Source: Rariloculus sp963665575
GTDB taxonomy: Bacteria; Pseudomonadota; Gammaproteobacteria; Steroidobacterales; Rariloculaceae
Direction: 5' to 3'
Assembly (NCBI GenBank): GCA_963665575.2
Contig: CAXXDW010000003.1
Span: 496,001 to 560,000 of the forward strand
DNA: 64,000 nt
Part shown: positions 26,179-34,595 of the stretch, piece by piece
How the letters are laid out: each line of letters opens with the position of its first letter
Position numbering within the stretch: the stretch's first letter is position 1
Program-made: the position numbers and the translations under genes
The notes under the pieces: model-generated
What the model saw: the letters and a program-made list of their open reading frames with translations, nothing else
What the model was told of the DNA's origin: nothing
The model's database searches: none

Positions 26179-26969
26179 TGAACCTGGCCGATTATGTCCC
26201 TGACCATGCACAGATCCCGCCAGGACTTCGCCTTGGCCAGCGGACTGCGCAACAGGTACGCCGGATGATAGGTCACGACGAGCGGTATGCCCGCCGTCCC
26301 GTACTGACGCACCTGCCCCCTGAGCCTACCGATGGGCACATCGGTCTGCAATAGCCACTGGGCGGCGATCCGGCCCACAGCCAGGATCGCTCTTGGCTCG
26401 ATCAATTCGATCTGCCGGTCGAGATACGGCGTGCATGTCTGCTGCTCCGACGGTTGCGGGTCCCGGTTGTTCGGCGGCCTGCACTTGAGAATATTCGCGA
26501 TGTAGACCTCCTCACGCGCCAAGCCGATCGCCTTCAGCATGGCGTTCAGCAATTGTCCGGCGCGTCCCACGAACGGTTCTCCCTGCCGGTCCTCCTCGGC
26601 CCCCGGCGCTTCGCCGATAACCAATAGATCGGCGTCGCGGCGGCCGACGCCGAAGACCGTCTGAGTCCGGTCGCGGTGCAGGCCGCAGCGCGTGCAGTCG
26701 CGCACGGCGAGGGCGAGCTGCTCCCAGTCGAGGCCACCTGAGGGCGCGGCTTCAATTTCGCGACCGGCGGCAGGTGCTTGCCCGGCCAATGGCGGCCCGG
26801 CCGGCGCTTGCTCGGCAGGCGCCAATCGAGCGGCGGCCGGGTTCGCCTCGTTGCCGTTCAACGCGTCCAGATCCGCCTCGACCGGCGGCGGATCGGCCGG
26901 ATCGTTCGCTCTGAGCCGCCAGACAGGGATCCCCATCTCGGCCAGGTAACGCCGCTTGAGCGCGTTCAC
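26175..26969 (-). CDS. Uracil-DNA glycosylase, family 4 (iron-sulfur type)
   Basis: 264 residues from GTG 26969; a TTG at 27041 would add 24 residues. The N-terminus 'LKRRYLAEMGIPVWRLR' is followed by a Pro/Ala-rich linker (about residues 25-85) and the catalytic domain: 'CTRCGLHRDRTQTVFGVG' with two cluster Cys, 'GEAPGAEEDRQGEPFVGRAGQLL' (motif A), 'ILKCRPPNNRDP' and 'QTCTPYL' with the other two cluster Cys, and 'VTYHPAYLLRSP' (motif B). It removes uracil from DNA before base-excision repair. This arrangement, fused to a variable N-terminal linker and followed by rimI, is common in Gammaproteobacteria. Confidence 0.9.
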   Translation of the reverse strand: MNALKRRYLAEMGIPVWRLRANDPADPPPVEADLDALNGNEANPAAARLAPAEQAPAGPPLAGQAPAAGREIEAAPSGGLDWEQLALAVRDCTRCGLHRDRTQTVFGVGRRDADLLVIGEAPGAEEDRQGEPFVGRAGQLLNAMLKAIGLAREEVYIANILKCRPPNNRDPQPSEQQTCTPYLDRQIELIEPRAILAVGRIAAQWLLQTDVPIGRLRGQVRQYGTAGIPLVVTYHPAYLLRSPLAKAKSWRDLCMVRDIIGQVQ

Positions 26970-27030
26970 GGTTCCGCGCTCCGGCGGTGCCGCGCTGCCC
27001 TGCCGCTGCCGCCGAAATGCCCGGGCGCGG

Positions 27031-27795
27031 TCACTGTTCAACGCTCCCCCGCCGCTTGCGTTGCCGGCGCCACAACCAGTCCGCGGGGCCGAAGCAGGCG
27101 TAGCCCATGAACAGCACGAAGACGACGAGCGGCGGCTCGATCGAGATGACAATGATCACGAGCGGAATCAGCAGGAGCTGGGCAAATTTGAGGCGCCCCG
27201 TGAGGTTGATGTCCTTGAAGCTCGGATAGCGGAAGCGCGACATCATGAGCAGTCCCGCCACGGCGGTGATCGTCACGCCCGCCACGAGCGCGGTGAGCCC
27301 CTCGATGCCGTAGCCGGTGCTGATCCAGACGGTGGAGGCCACGGCGGCGGCAGCCGGCGGACTCGCCAGACCCTGGAAGTAGCGCTTGTCCTGGCTCGCG
27401 ACGTTCGTGTTGAACCGGGCGAGGCGGAATGCCGCGGCCGCGGCATAGAGGAACGCCGCAAGCCAGCCGACGCGCCCCCAGATCGCACCGTACTCGGAGA
27501 GCCTCTCGACGCCCCACTGGTAGGTCACGATGGCCGGCGCAAGGCCGAAGGACACCATGTCAGCGAGGCTGTCGAACTCCTTGCCGAACTCGCTTTCCGT
27601 ACTGGTCATGCGGGCAACGCGGCCGTCGGTGCCGTCAAGGACCATCGCGATGAAAACTGCCCATGCGGCGGCCTCGAAGTTTCCGTCGATCGCTGCAACG
27701 ATCGAATAGAAACCGGCAAAAAGGCCGCCCGTCGTCAGCAGATTGGGCAGCAGATAAATGCCCTTGCGGCGCGCTCCGCCTTGTTCGCTGGCCAA
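27031..27795 (-). CDS. pssA: CDP-diacylglycerol--serine O-phosphatidyltransferase
   Basis: 254 residues, integral membrane enzyme of the CDP-alcohol phosphotransferase family. The signature 'DGTDGRVARMTSTESEFGKEFDSLAD' spells D-x2-D-G-x2-A-R-x8-G-x3-D-x3-D. About seven to eight membrane helices are visible. It makes phosphatidylserine, the precursor of phosphatidylethanolamine. It is the Bacillus-type (membrane) form rather than the E. coli phospholipase-D-like form. TTG 27795 is the apparent start; the ribosome-binding site is weak. It is divergent from proS. Confidence 0.92.
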   Translation of the reverse strand: MASEQGGARRKGIYLLPNLLTTGGLFAGFYSIVAAIDGNFEAAAWAVFIAMVLDGTDGRVARMTSTESEFGKEFDSLADMVSFGLAPAIVTYQWGVERLSEYGAIWGRVGWLAAFLYAAAAAFRLARFNTNVASQDKRYFQGLASPPAAAAVASTVWISTGYGIEGLTALVAGVTITAVAGLLMMSRFRYPSFKDINLTGRLKFAQLLLIPLVIIVISIEPPLVVFVLFMGYACFGPADWLWRRQRKRRGSVEQ

Positions 27796-27978
27796 CTGGG
27801 ATACCCGAAAACTTCAACCTCGACCGGCGCCCATGCTGCGCCAATCGGGGCGCGCGCGCAACGGCATCGCTGGCCCGCAACTATCGAGTCACGAGCGCCG
27901 CGACGCGGATCGACGGCATGTCGTCGGCAGGAATTGCGACTGAATCGCGCTCGCGCGGACTTGTTGCCGCCGTATGGC

Positions 27979-27984
27979 TAAAAT
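27979..27984 (+). promoter_or_regulatory. Likely -10 element of proS
   Basis: TAAAAT, 31 bases before the proS ATG, in otherwise GC-rich DNA. No convincing -35 match is visible. Confidence 0.35.
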
Positions 27985-28014
27985 TGCGCCCGGGAGTCAT
28001 CTCGGGGCCTGGTC

Positions 28015-29730
28015 ATGTATCTGTCGCGGCTACCGCTAACGACCTTCAAGGAAACGCCGGCTGACGCGGAAACCGTCAGCCATCAACTCATGCTGCGCGC
28101 GGGCCTGATCCGCCGCCTCGCTTCCGGGCTTTACAACTGGATGCCGCTCGGAATGCGCGTGCTGCACAAGGTCCAGGCGATCGTCCGCGAGGAAATGGAC
28201 CGCGCCGGCGCGCTCGAACTCGTCATGCCGAGCGTGCAGCCTGCGGAGCTATGGCGCGAGTCCGGCCGCTGGGAGGACTACGGCCCGGAACTCTTGCGGA
28301 TGAAGGACCGCCACGAGCGCGACTTCTGCCTCGGCCCGACGCACGAGGAAGTCATTACCGACATCGCGCGCCACGAGCTCATGAGCCACCGCCAGTTGCC
28401 GGTCAACTACTACCAGATCCAGACCAAGTTCCGCGACGAGATCCGCCCGCGTTTCGGCGTCATGCGCGCGCGCGAATTCATCATGAAGGACGCGTACTCG
28501 TTCCACCTCGACGAGCAGTCGCTGCTCGAGGGCTACCAGGCGATGCGCGACGCCTACAGGCGGATCTTCGACCGCCTCGGCCTCGAATACCGCATCGTGC
28601 AGGCGGACAGCGGAGCCATCGGCGGCAGCCGCTCCGAGGAGTTCCTGGTACTCGCGGCAACCGGCGAGGATGCCATCGCCTGGTGCGACGCCGACGGCTT
28701 CGCCGCCAACGTCGAGGTCGTACCGATCGCAGCGTCCGGCAACGGAGCGCCGGCACCGTCCGAGGAGCGCGAACTCGTTGCGACGCCCGGTGCCGGCACG
28801 ATTGCGGAGCTTGCGGCATTCCTCGGCACCGGTGCCGACCGTTGTCTGAAGACGCTGCTCGTGAAGGGCAGCGAGACCCCGGCCGTCGCATTGCTGCTGC
28901 GCGGCGACCACGAACTCAATGCCATCAAGGCGCAGAGTCTCGACGCGGTTGCCGCGCCGCTCACGATGTTGCGAGGTGCCGAAGTCGAGGCCGCGACCGG
29001 CTGCGAGCCGGGCTTCCTCGGGCCCGTGGAACTGCCTGTACCGACGTACGTCGATCACGCCGCCGCGCAACTTGCGGACTTCGTCTGCGGTGCGAACCGG
29101 CCGGACTACCACTACACCGGCATCAACTGGGGGCGCGACGTCGATCTGCCGGCCGTGGCGGACCTGCGCACCGCCGTGGCAGACGATCCGAGTCCGCTTG
29201 GCGGCGGAACGTTGTCGGTCGCCCGGGGCATCGAGGTCGGACACATCTTTCAACTCGGCACGAAGTACAGCGATTCGATGGACGCAACCGTGCTCGATGC
29301 CGACGGCAACAAGCGCTCGATGCACATGGGCTGTTACGGCATCGGCGTGACGCGGGTCGTTGCCGCGGCGATCGAGCAGAACCATGACGAGCACGGCATC
29401 ATCTGGCCCGCGGCGATCGCACCGTTTCAGGTGATCGTCGTGCCGATCAATCCGGACCGATCGGAAGTCGTTCGCGAAACCATGGCCGAACTGCACGATC
29501 GCCTGACCGAAGCCGGCCTCGAGGTCCTGGTCGACGACCGTGCGCAACGGCCGGGATTCAAGTTCGCCGACGCCGACCTGATCGGGATACCGCACCGCAT
29601 CGTGATCGCCGAGCGCGGACTGAAGGCGGGACAAGTCGAATACAAGGGACGGACCGAGAGCGAAGTCACCCTCGTGCCGGTCGAGTCGATCATCGACTTT
29701 CTGACGGGCCGACAGAACGCACAACGCTAG
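28015..29730 (+). CDS. proS: Prolyl-tRNA synthetase, bacterial type with editing insertion
   Basis: 571 residues, the normal length for the bacterial-type enzyme. Class II motifs include 'LGPTHEEVITDI', 'YYQIQTKFRDEIRPRFGVMRAREFIMKDAYSFH' (motif 2) and 'MGCYGIGVTRVVAAAIEQ' (motif 3). Between motifs 2 and 3 sits a YbaK-like INS domain (about residues 235-385) that hydrolyses Ala-tRNA-Pro, and an anticodon-binding domain closes the protein ('DDRAQRPGFKFADADLIGIP'). GGGG lies eight bases before ATG 28015. Confidence 0.97.
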   Translation: MYLSRLPLTTFKETPADAETVSHQLMLRAGLIRRLASGLYNWMPLGMRVLHKVQAIVREEMDRAGALELVMPSVQPAELWRESGRWEDYGPELLRMKDRHERDFCLGPTHEEVITDIARHELMSHRQLPVNYYQIQTKFRDEIRPRFGVMRAREFIMKDAYSFHLDEQSLLEGYQAMRDAYRRIFDRLGLEYRIVQADSGAIGGSRSEEFLVLAATGEDAIAWCDADGFAANVEVVPIAASGNGAPAPSEERELVATPGAGTIAELAAFLGTGADRCLKTLLVKGSETPAVALLLRGDHELNAIKAQSLDAVAAPLTMLRGAEVEAATGCEPGFLGPVELPVPTYVDHAAAQLADFVCGANRPDYHYTGINWGRDVDLPAVADLRTAVADDPSPLGGGTLSVARGIEVGHIFQLGTKYSDSMDATVLDADGNKRSMHMGCYGIGVTRVVAAAIEQNHDEHGIIWPAAIAPFQVIVVPINPDRSEVVRETMAELHDRLTEAGLEVLVDDRAQRPGFKFADADLIGIPHRIVIAERGLKAGQVEYKGRTESEVTLVPVESIIDFLTGRQNAQR

Positions 29731-29919
29731 GAGCCTGCGCGCAAGCGGAGTCGAACATCCAGTCCGTTGGCAGCCGGAAAGGGTGCCCGGAATGCCACCA
29801 TGTATTCCAGGGCAGGGGATGGGAAGGCATAGACGCGCGCTGGAGGGCCAAGCATGTCCGCATCATGGCGTACGACGATGCGTGGCCGCTGATCGGGAAA
29901 GGAAAATACCCTGCTGCGC
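29731..29919. other. Unassigned intergenic sequence after proS
   Basis: 189 bases between convergent proS and acylphosphatase. Frames are open across it on the minus strand, but none has a plausible start, ribosome-binding site or recognisable family. It may be an intergenic repeat with no second copy in this window. Confidence 0.35.
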
Positions 29920-30198
29920 CTAGCGCACGCTGAAGCTCTCGCCCACCGAGCCGGACCACACCTCCACGCGCACACCCGTGACGTGCGCAGCCGGCGGTCC
30001 CTCCCAAAGCCATGCGCAAAGCGCCGCTACGGAGGTTTCCGAGCCGCACATGAGGACTTCAACGGTTCCGTCGGCAAGGTTCCTTGCAGAACCCCGGATG
30101 CCAAGTCCCCGGGCGCGTTCTGCCGTGGTTGCACGATAGAACACGTCCTGCACCCGACCGGAGACGATGCAGCGAACCGTCTTCTCGTGATCAGTCAC
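29920..30198 (-). CDS. Acylphosphatase
   Basis: 92 residues, normal length. It has 'RCIVSGRVQDVFYRATTAERA' with the phosphate-binding loop and catalytic Arg, and 'GSARNLADGTVEVLMCG' with the catalytic Asn. It hydrolyses carboxyl-phosphate bonds in small acyl phosphates. GTG 30198 overlaps the end of the DUF4398 lipoprotein gene by eight bases, so the two are probably coupled. Confidence 0.9.
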   Translation of the reverse strand: MTDHEKTVRCIVSGRVQDVFYRATTAERARGLGIRGSARNLADGTVEVLMCGSETSVAALCAWLWEGPPAAHVTGVRVEVWSGSVGESFSVR

Positions 30199-30502
30199 TT
30201 GCGGAGGCTTGCGCCGTCGACAGCGCCTCCACGGCACGATTCTTCGCCCGGACCGCGTTGGCGCGCGCCGGACCGTAGGCTTCCTCTCGCAACTGCTGCT
30301 CGGCCTCGGCCAGGTAGCGCTGCGCCTCGCCGAAAACTGCGGGCGCGTGCTCGGCCGCCGCGGCCTCCTCGGCCGCTGCGATGGCCTGACGGGCATCGCT
30401 CATCTCCTGGACCGGAGGCGATGTCACGCAGCCGCCAAGCATGACGCACGCGAGCAAGCCCATGGGGAGCAGGCTCCATGCGGTTCGCGACGACTGGGAC
30501 AT
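30191..30502 (-). CDS. DUF4398-type lipoprotein
   Basis: 103 residues. The lipobox 'ACVMLGGC' near residue 25 predicts a lipoprotein. The mature part is a short linker followed by Ala/Glu-rich helical repeats ('ARQAIAAAEEAAAAEHAP', 'AQRYLAEAEQQLREEAYGPARA'), the pattern of the DUF4398 family, whose members are often found before OmpA-like proteins. Its role is unknown; an envelope-spanning helical hairpin is the likely fold. ATG 30502 is chosen because the signal peptide starts there; longer in-frame sequence upstream lacks signal character. Confidence 0.8.
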   Translation of the reverse strand: MSQSSRTAWSLLPMGLLACVMLGGCVTSPPVQEMSDARQAIAAAEEAAAAEHAPAVFGEAQRYLAEAEQQLREEAYGPARANAVRAKNRAVEALSTAQASASD

Positions 30503-30690
30503 CCGTGTTGTTTTCAATGACTTGACACCAACAATCCAGGCAAAAAAGTAGCAGGGAGATCTCCGCAGCGTCAAGCGCCGTACCTGCATCGAACGCCGCA
30601 GACCATCGTGAGCGTTGCCGGTCGCAGCCGACGGGTTTCGTTACACCGACAAACTCGCGAAAGCGCCTGCGGCAAAAGCCCGGTGCGGAC

Positions 30691-30696
30691 TATACT
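30691..30696 (+). promoter_or_regulatory. Likely -10 element of arsC
   Basis: TATACT, 67 bases before the arsC ATG in the 261-bp divergent region. The -35 region is not recognisable. Confidence 0.35.
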
Positions 30697-30763
30697 CTGC
30701 GCTGCTACCGCCCGCACATGGGCGCGATCAACGAGTCCAGCTTCAGCAACAGGCATATAGGAG

Positions 30764-31111
30764 ATGAAACCGAAGATCTACCACAACCCTCGCTGCTCCA
30801 AGTCCAGACAGGCGCTTGCGTTGATTCAGGAGCACGATATCGATATCGATGTCGTCGAATACATGAAGTCACCGCTGTCCAGGGCCGAGTTGCAGGAACT
30901 GCTGCGCAAGCTCGGATTCGGGCCGCGAGACCTCATCCGCAAGTTCGAGGCGGAGTTCAAATCGGCCGGTGTCAGCGACGAAACGTCCGACGACGAGCTG
31001 CTCGATCTCATGCTCGCGCACCCGAAAATCATCCAGCGACCCGTCATCGAGGTCGGTGATCAGGCGCTTGTCGGCCGCCCACCGGAACGTGTTCTGGACC
31101 TTCTTTTGTAA
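30764..31111 (+). CDS. arsC: ArsC-family reductase (glutaredoxin-dependent arsenate reductase type)
   Basis: 115 residues. It opens 'KIYHNPRCSKSRQALALI' with the catalytic Cys, then 'YMKSPLSRAELQELLRKLGF' and 'HPKIIQRPVIEVGDQALVGRPPE' with the conserved Arg cluster. It reduces arsenate with glutathione and glutaredoxin, or acts as a generic ArsC/YffB relative. No arsR, arsB or acr3 neighbour is present, so arsenic resistance is not proven. The Shine-Dalgarno TAGGAG directly abuts the ATG, an unusually short spacing. Confidence 0.88.
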   Translation: MKPKIYHNPRCSKSRQALALIQEHDIDIDVVEYMKSPLSRAELQELLRKLGFGPRDLIRKFEAEFKSAGVSDETSDDELLDLMLAHPKIIQRPVIEVGDQALVGRPPERVLDLLL

Positions 31112-31171
31112 CCGCGCCCGCCCGGGAGCCTGCGCCGCCGGCTTGCGTGGAAGTACTTTCCTGGCTCAGTG

Positions 31172-31951
31172 TCAGCGCGCCGTTTGCCGGGACGAAACGT
31201 CCCTCGGGGACTGGGACTCGAGCGCCTTGCGAACGAACGGCACGGTCAGTCGGCGCTGCTCGACCAATGATGCGCGATCGAGGCGGTCGAGCCACCGACA
31301 CAGCTCGCCAACCTCGCGCTCGACGCGCGTGAGCAGGTAACGCGCGGTCGCCTCGTCGAGTTCGAGGCCAAGGCCGCGGGCGTGCTCCTCGAGCGCCTGC
31401 CTCTGGCCGTTGTCGCTGAGCGGATTGAGGCGGTAGACCGTCGCGGCTGCGGCGCGTGAAGCGAGATCGGCGAGCGCAAACCGCGCGGCGGACGGTACGG
31501 TGTGGGCAGCGAGCAGCAAGGGGCGGCCACTTGACTGCATGCCCTCGAGAACGGCAAATAGCCGTGCCTCCCATGCGGGTCGGCCCGCAACCGCGTCAAC
31601 CTGATCGAGCGCGAGCAACCCGATGCTGTCGAGATCCAGCAGACAATCGGGATCGAGTTGCCCGTCCGTACCGAGCGGGAGGTACATGGGGCGTATTCCC
31701 GCCCGGTCGGCGGCCCGGCAGGTGGCCTGCAGCAGGTGCGACTTGCCGCGGCCCTTCGCTCCGCAGATCCAGATGATGTCGCTGCGCTCGCCACGCGCCA
31801 CGGTCTCCAGGTGCCTGACGAGCGTCTCGTTACTGTCGGCGACGAAGGTCTCGAACGCAGCAAACCGATCGAGCTTGAGCGGAAGCGGCAACTGTCCCGG
31901 GCGTTCGATCCCCCTGCCCCGGGGCGCCGTTGAAGATTGCCGATCGTTCAC
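31172..31951 (-). CDS. hda: Hda, regulatory inactivator of DnaA
   Basis: 259 residues. The N-terminal clamp-binding motif 'QLPLPLKL' binds the beta sliding clamp. The AAA+ domain has Walker A 'GAKGRGKSHL', a degenerate Walker B 'LLALDQVDAV', and the DnaA-like arginine-rich lid, but no DNA-binding domain IV. In E. coli, Hda with the clamp stimulates DnaA-ATP hydrolysis and prevents re-initiation. GTG 31951 is preferred because Hda proteins begin just before the clamp motif. Its position beside DUF2066 and purM is the common gammaproteobacterial layout. Confidence 0.92.
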   Translation of the reverse strand: MNDRQSSTAPRGRGIERPGQLPLPLKLDRFAAFETFVADSNETLVRHLETVARGERSDIIWICGAKGRGKSHLLQATCRAADRAGIRPMYLPLGTDGQLDPDCLLDLDSIGLLALDQVDAVAGRPAWEARLFAVLEGMQSSGRPLLLAAHTVPSAARFALADLASRAAAATVYRLNPLSDNGQRQALEEHARGLGLELDEATARYLLTRVEREVGELCRWLDRLDRASLVEQRRLTVPFVRKALESQSPRDVSSRQTAR

Positions 31952-32027
31952 GCGCACGCCTGTTTGGGCTACCGGCAGTAGCCGGCAAACTCGAGTACGG
32001 CCCCGGTTATCGATGTCCGGTCTTGCT

Positions 32028-33218
32028 TCATGGCCCGATCCCGGGGGGCGCAAGCCGGTAGGTCAGGCTGTCTGTCTGCGGCAGTTGCGGCAACTCCCCC
32101 GGCGATGGCAGCGCACCTGTATCGGACCCCGAGTCCGCATCACCATCGCCACCATCGCCCGCATCTGCCGGCAGCAACACGCCGTCGAGCGCGAGCACGC
32201 GGCGCAGTACATCCTCCTCGCTGCGTGTCGTGAGCCTGACGTCGAGCACTCTGCCGCCCAACGCCTCCACTTCGACGCTGTCGAGCACGCTGAGCGCTTC
32301 AAGGTAGGTCAACACCGCGCCATAGTCCGCGAGGCTGCCGATGCCGCGCACGGTCAACGGGAAGCTGCGAAGCCCCCCGGCCATGCTGAATTCCGAAGCA
32401 AAGTCATTCGCAAGCCAATCGAGGCCGTCGCGAAGGTCCGTGCTCGTGATGACGCGTCTGGAGTCGTCGTGCACGAGCGTCGAGCGCACGTTGAAGCCAA
32501 CCTCGCTGACGCCAACATCGCTGACGCTCACGCGCACGACGAGGTGAGCCTCGACCGGATAGCGATTCGAGGCACGCTCGATGCGCTCTTCGAATCCGCC
32601 CCAGAGGTCCACGAAGCTGATGGACTCGACGTCCAGCCGGTCCATCGACGGCAGCGTTATCGGCAGACCCCGCTCGTCGGCGGCCAGGCGAAGTTCCTCC
32701 GCCACGGCCTGCAGCAGTTCAAGCATCTCGGGGCTCATTCGCCCATCGCGCACCGCGGCCGGATCCACGAGACCGGCCGACAGGATCGCCCGCTCGCCCC
32801 AACCGCCGTCGACGGCCACCCAGAGCAGGGTCATGGGCCGCTCTGCACCCCAGACGGGCCAACCCAGCGTTTCGAGCCACTGATCCACGCGGCTCGGAAT
32901 GAATTCGACGCGCACGCGCTCCCGGTCAAGCGGGTTGTACGACCTCATGTGCGTCTCGGCCGATTCGATCAGCGGCAGCAGATCGGGGTGGAATCGGGCA
33001 TCGAGCCGGCCCGTGACGCGTGTGAGCAACTGGCTCATGCCAAGTTGAATCGCCTCGGCGCGCCGGTCGAGCGCGTCCGGGGCCGGGGTTACAGTGACCG
33101 AATAAAGTTCCGCGAAGACAGCAGCGCGAGCCTGCATTGCGCCGAGCACACCGCACGCGAGGAGCAACACCAGCGCCCGGAGACTCCGCCCGCGGACCTC
33201 GAAGCCTCGCCGCGCCAT
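32028..33218 (-). CDS. DUF2066 family exported protein
   Basis: 396 residues from ATG 33218. A signal peptide 'LRALVLLLACGVLGAMQARA' precedes a DUF2066 domain: 'VFAELYSVTVTPAPDALDRRAEAIQLGMSQLLTRVTGR', 'VRVEFIPSRVDQWLETLGWPVWG' and 'RPMTLLWVAVDGG'. The C-terminal third is Asp/Gly/Ser-rich and low-complexity ('DAGDGGDGDADSGSDTG'). The family has no known function but is commonly encoded between purM and hda, as here. An ATG eight codons earlier (33242) lies within a palindromic repeat whose other copy also encodes 'MAFTGP', so that start is not trusted. Confidence 0.85.
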   Translation of the reverse strand: MARRGFEVRGRSLRALVLLLACGVLGAMQARAAVFAELYSVTVTPAPDALDRRAEAIQLGMSQLLTRVTGRLDARFHPDLLPLIESAETHMRSYNPLDRERVRVEFIPSRVDQWLETLGWPVWGAERPMTLLWVAVDGGWGERAILSAGLVDPAAVRDGRMSPEMLELLQAVAEELRLAADERGLPITLPSMDRLDVESISFVDLWGGFEERIERASNRYPVEAHLVVRVSVSDVGVSEVGFNVRSTLVHDDSRRVITSTDLRDGLDWLANDFASEFSMAGGLRSFPLTVRGIGSLADYGAVLTYLEALSVLDSVEVEALGGRVLDVRLTTRSEEDVLRRVLALDGVLLPADAGDGGDGDADSGSDTGALPSPGELPQLPQTDSLTYRLAPPGIGP

Positions 33219-33225
33219 CCGATCA

Positions 33226-33491
33226 GGGCCTGTGAACGCCATGCAAGACTACTCCGCCGAGCTCATGGTTTCGCCCGGCAAGGCGGCGCGAGCGCTTTGT
33301 GGTCGTTTCACATGAGCGAGCGTCAATGCCGCTGGGCGGAACCATGGGCTCAGCCCTTCGGGTTGCGGCCGTTGCAGCGTCACACGACGCTGCTCGTCGC
33401 TCATTTGGAATGACCAAACCACACTCCTCGCGCGTTGACTGGCGTTGCGCCAGACACAACAGAGCTGTCTCGCATGGCGTTCACAGGCCCC
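33226..33491. repeat. 266-bp inverted-repeat element between DUF2066 and purM
   Basis: The outer ends GGGCCTGTGAACGCCATGC (33226-33244) and its exact reverse complement (33473-33491) bracket the element. Reading inward from both ends, the arms remain similar and in register for about 100 bases: each, if translated, gives a 'WSF.MS..Q' peptide at the same distance. The central part also pairs partly. This is a MITE- or BIME-like structure, or two head-to-head copies of one ~110-bp repeat unit. Confidence 0.7.
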
Positions 33492-33566
33492 GGTGTCCCT
33501 GTTGCAGACCCGTCGATTATTATAGCGACCATCGCGCGAACGCCCGCGCCGTTGCGCAGACCTGCC

Positions 33567-34595
33567 ATGAGCTCCAAAGGTACGCTGACCTACAAGGACG
33601 CCGGCGTCGACATCGACGCAGGCGAAGAGCTTGTCGAGCGGATCAAGGCTCCGGTTCGCCGGACCCTGCGCCCGGAAGTGCTCGGCGGTCTCGGCGGCTT
33701 CGGCGGTCTGTGCCGAATCCCTGAAGGTTACCGCGCGCCGGTGCTCGTGGCCGGCACCGACGGAGTCGGCACCAAGCTCAAACTCGCGATCGAGCACGAT
33801 GCCCACGACGGTGTAGGCATCGACCTCGTCGCGATGTGCGCAAACGACGTGATCGTGCCGGGCGCGGAGCCGTTATTCTTCCTCGACTACTACGTCACGC
33901 CCAGGCTCGACGTGAATGTTGCGGCACGGGTCATCGCCGGCATCGCGCGCGGCTGCGAGCTCGCGGGCGCGGCCCTCATCGGCGGCGAAACGGCTGAGCA
34001 TCCCGGGGCACATGAAACCGACGACTATGACCTTGCAGGCTTCTGCGTAGGCGTCGTCGAGGAAGACGAGATCATCGACGGCAGCAGCATCGCCGCCGGC
34101 GACGCCGTGATCGGACTTGCTTCTTCGGGCACGCACTCCAACGGCTTTTCGCTGATCAGGAAAATCCTCGAACAGCGTCTCGGAGCACACGAGGAACGCA
34201 TTGACGGCAAGCCGCTGATCGACTGTCTGCTTGAGCCAACCCGCATCTACGTTCGGTCGTTGCTCGCATTGTTCGAAAGTGTGCAGGTGAAAGGTCTCGC
34301 ACACATTACGGGCGGCGGCCTGACCGACAACATCCCACGCGTGCTGCCAGACAGCCTCGGCGCACGGCTCGATCGCGGAGCTTGGCCCCGGCCCGGTGTT
34401 TTCCAGTGGCTCTCCGACGAGGGCGTGGCTGACCGCGAACTCTACCGCACCTTCAATTGCGGCCTCGGAATGATCGTTGTCGTCGCGAGGGATGCCGCGG
34501 ACGCGGCAATCGCGAGTCTTGAGCACTCTGGCGAGCAAGCCTGGATCGTCGGATCCATCGTCGAGGACACTCGCGGAGGAGTCACGATTGTCTGA
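33567..34595 (+). CDS. purM: Phosphoribosylformylglycinamidine cyclo-ligase
   Basis: 342 residues, normal AIR synthetase length. It starts 'SSKGTLTYKDAGVDIDAGEELVERIK', then 'VLVAGTDGVGTKLKLAIEHD', 'CANDVIVPGAEPLFFLDYY', 'GLASSGTHSNGFSLIRK' and 'HITGGGLTDNIPRVLPD'. It carries out the ATP-dependent ring closure forming aminoimidazole ribonucleotide in purine synthesis. ATG 33567 is chosen by alignment to family starts; the reading frame is open upstream into the palindromic element. purN, its common partner, is absent and replaced by a DUF3108 gene. Confidence 0.96.
   Translation: MSSKGTLTYKDAGVDIDAGEELVERIKAPVRRTLRPEVLGGLGGFGGLCRIPEGYRAPVLVAGTDGVGTKLKLAIEHDAHDGVGIDLVAMCANDVIVPGAEPLFFLDYYVTPRLDVNVAARVIAGIARGCELAGAALIGGETAEHPGAHETDDYDLAGFCVGVVEEDEIIDGSSIAAGDAVIGLASSGTHSNGFSLIRKILEQRLGAHEERIDGKPLIDCLLEPTRIYVRSLLALFESVQVKGLAHITGGGLTDNIPRVLPDSLGARLDRGAWPRPGVFQWLSDEGVADRELYRTFNCGLGMIVVVARDAADAAIASLEHSGEQAWIVGSIVEDTRGGVTIV

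Noticed and set aside
30764..31111. An arsenic-resistance operon around arsC
   Set aside because: No arsR, arsB, acr3 or arsH is adjacent; a lone ArsC-family gene is common and not proof of arsenic resistance.
31623..33413. A 596-codon plus-strand open frame opposite hda and DUF2066
   Set aside because: Low-complexity His/Arg/Ala translation; the minus-strand genes carry motifs. Its 3' end runs into the palindromic element.
33503..33526. A sigma-70 promoter for purM (TTGCAG ... TTATAG)
   Set aside because: The spacing between the two hexamers is only about 12 bases, too short for a normal promoter.
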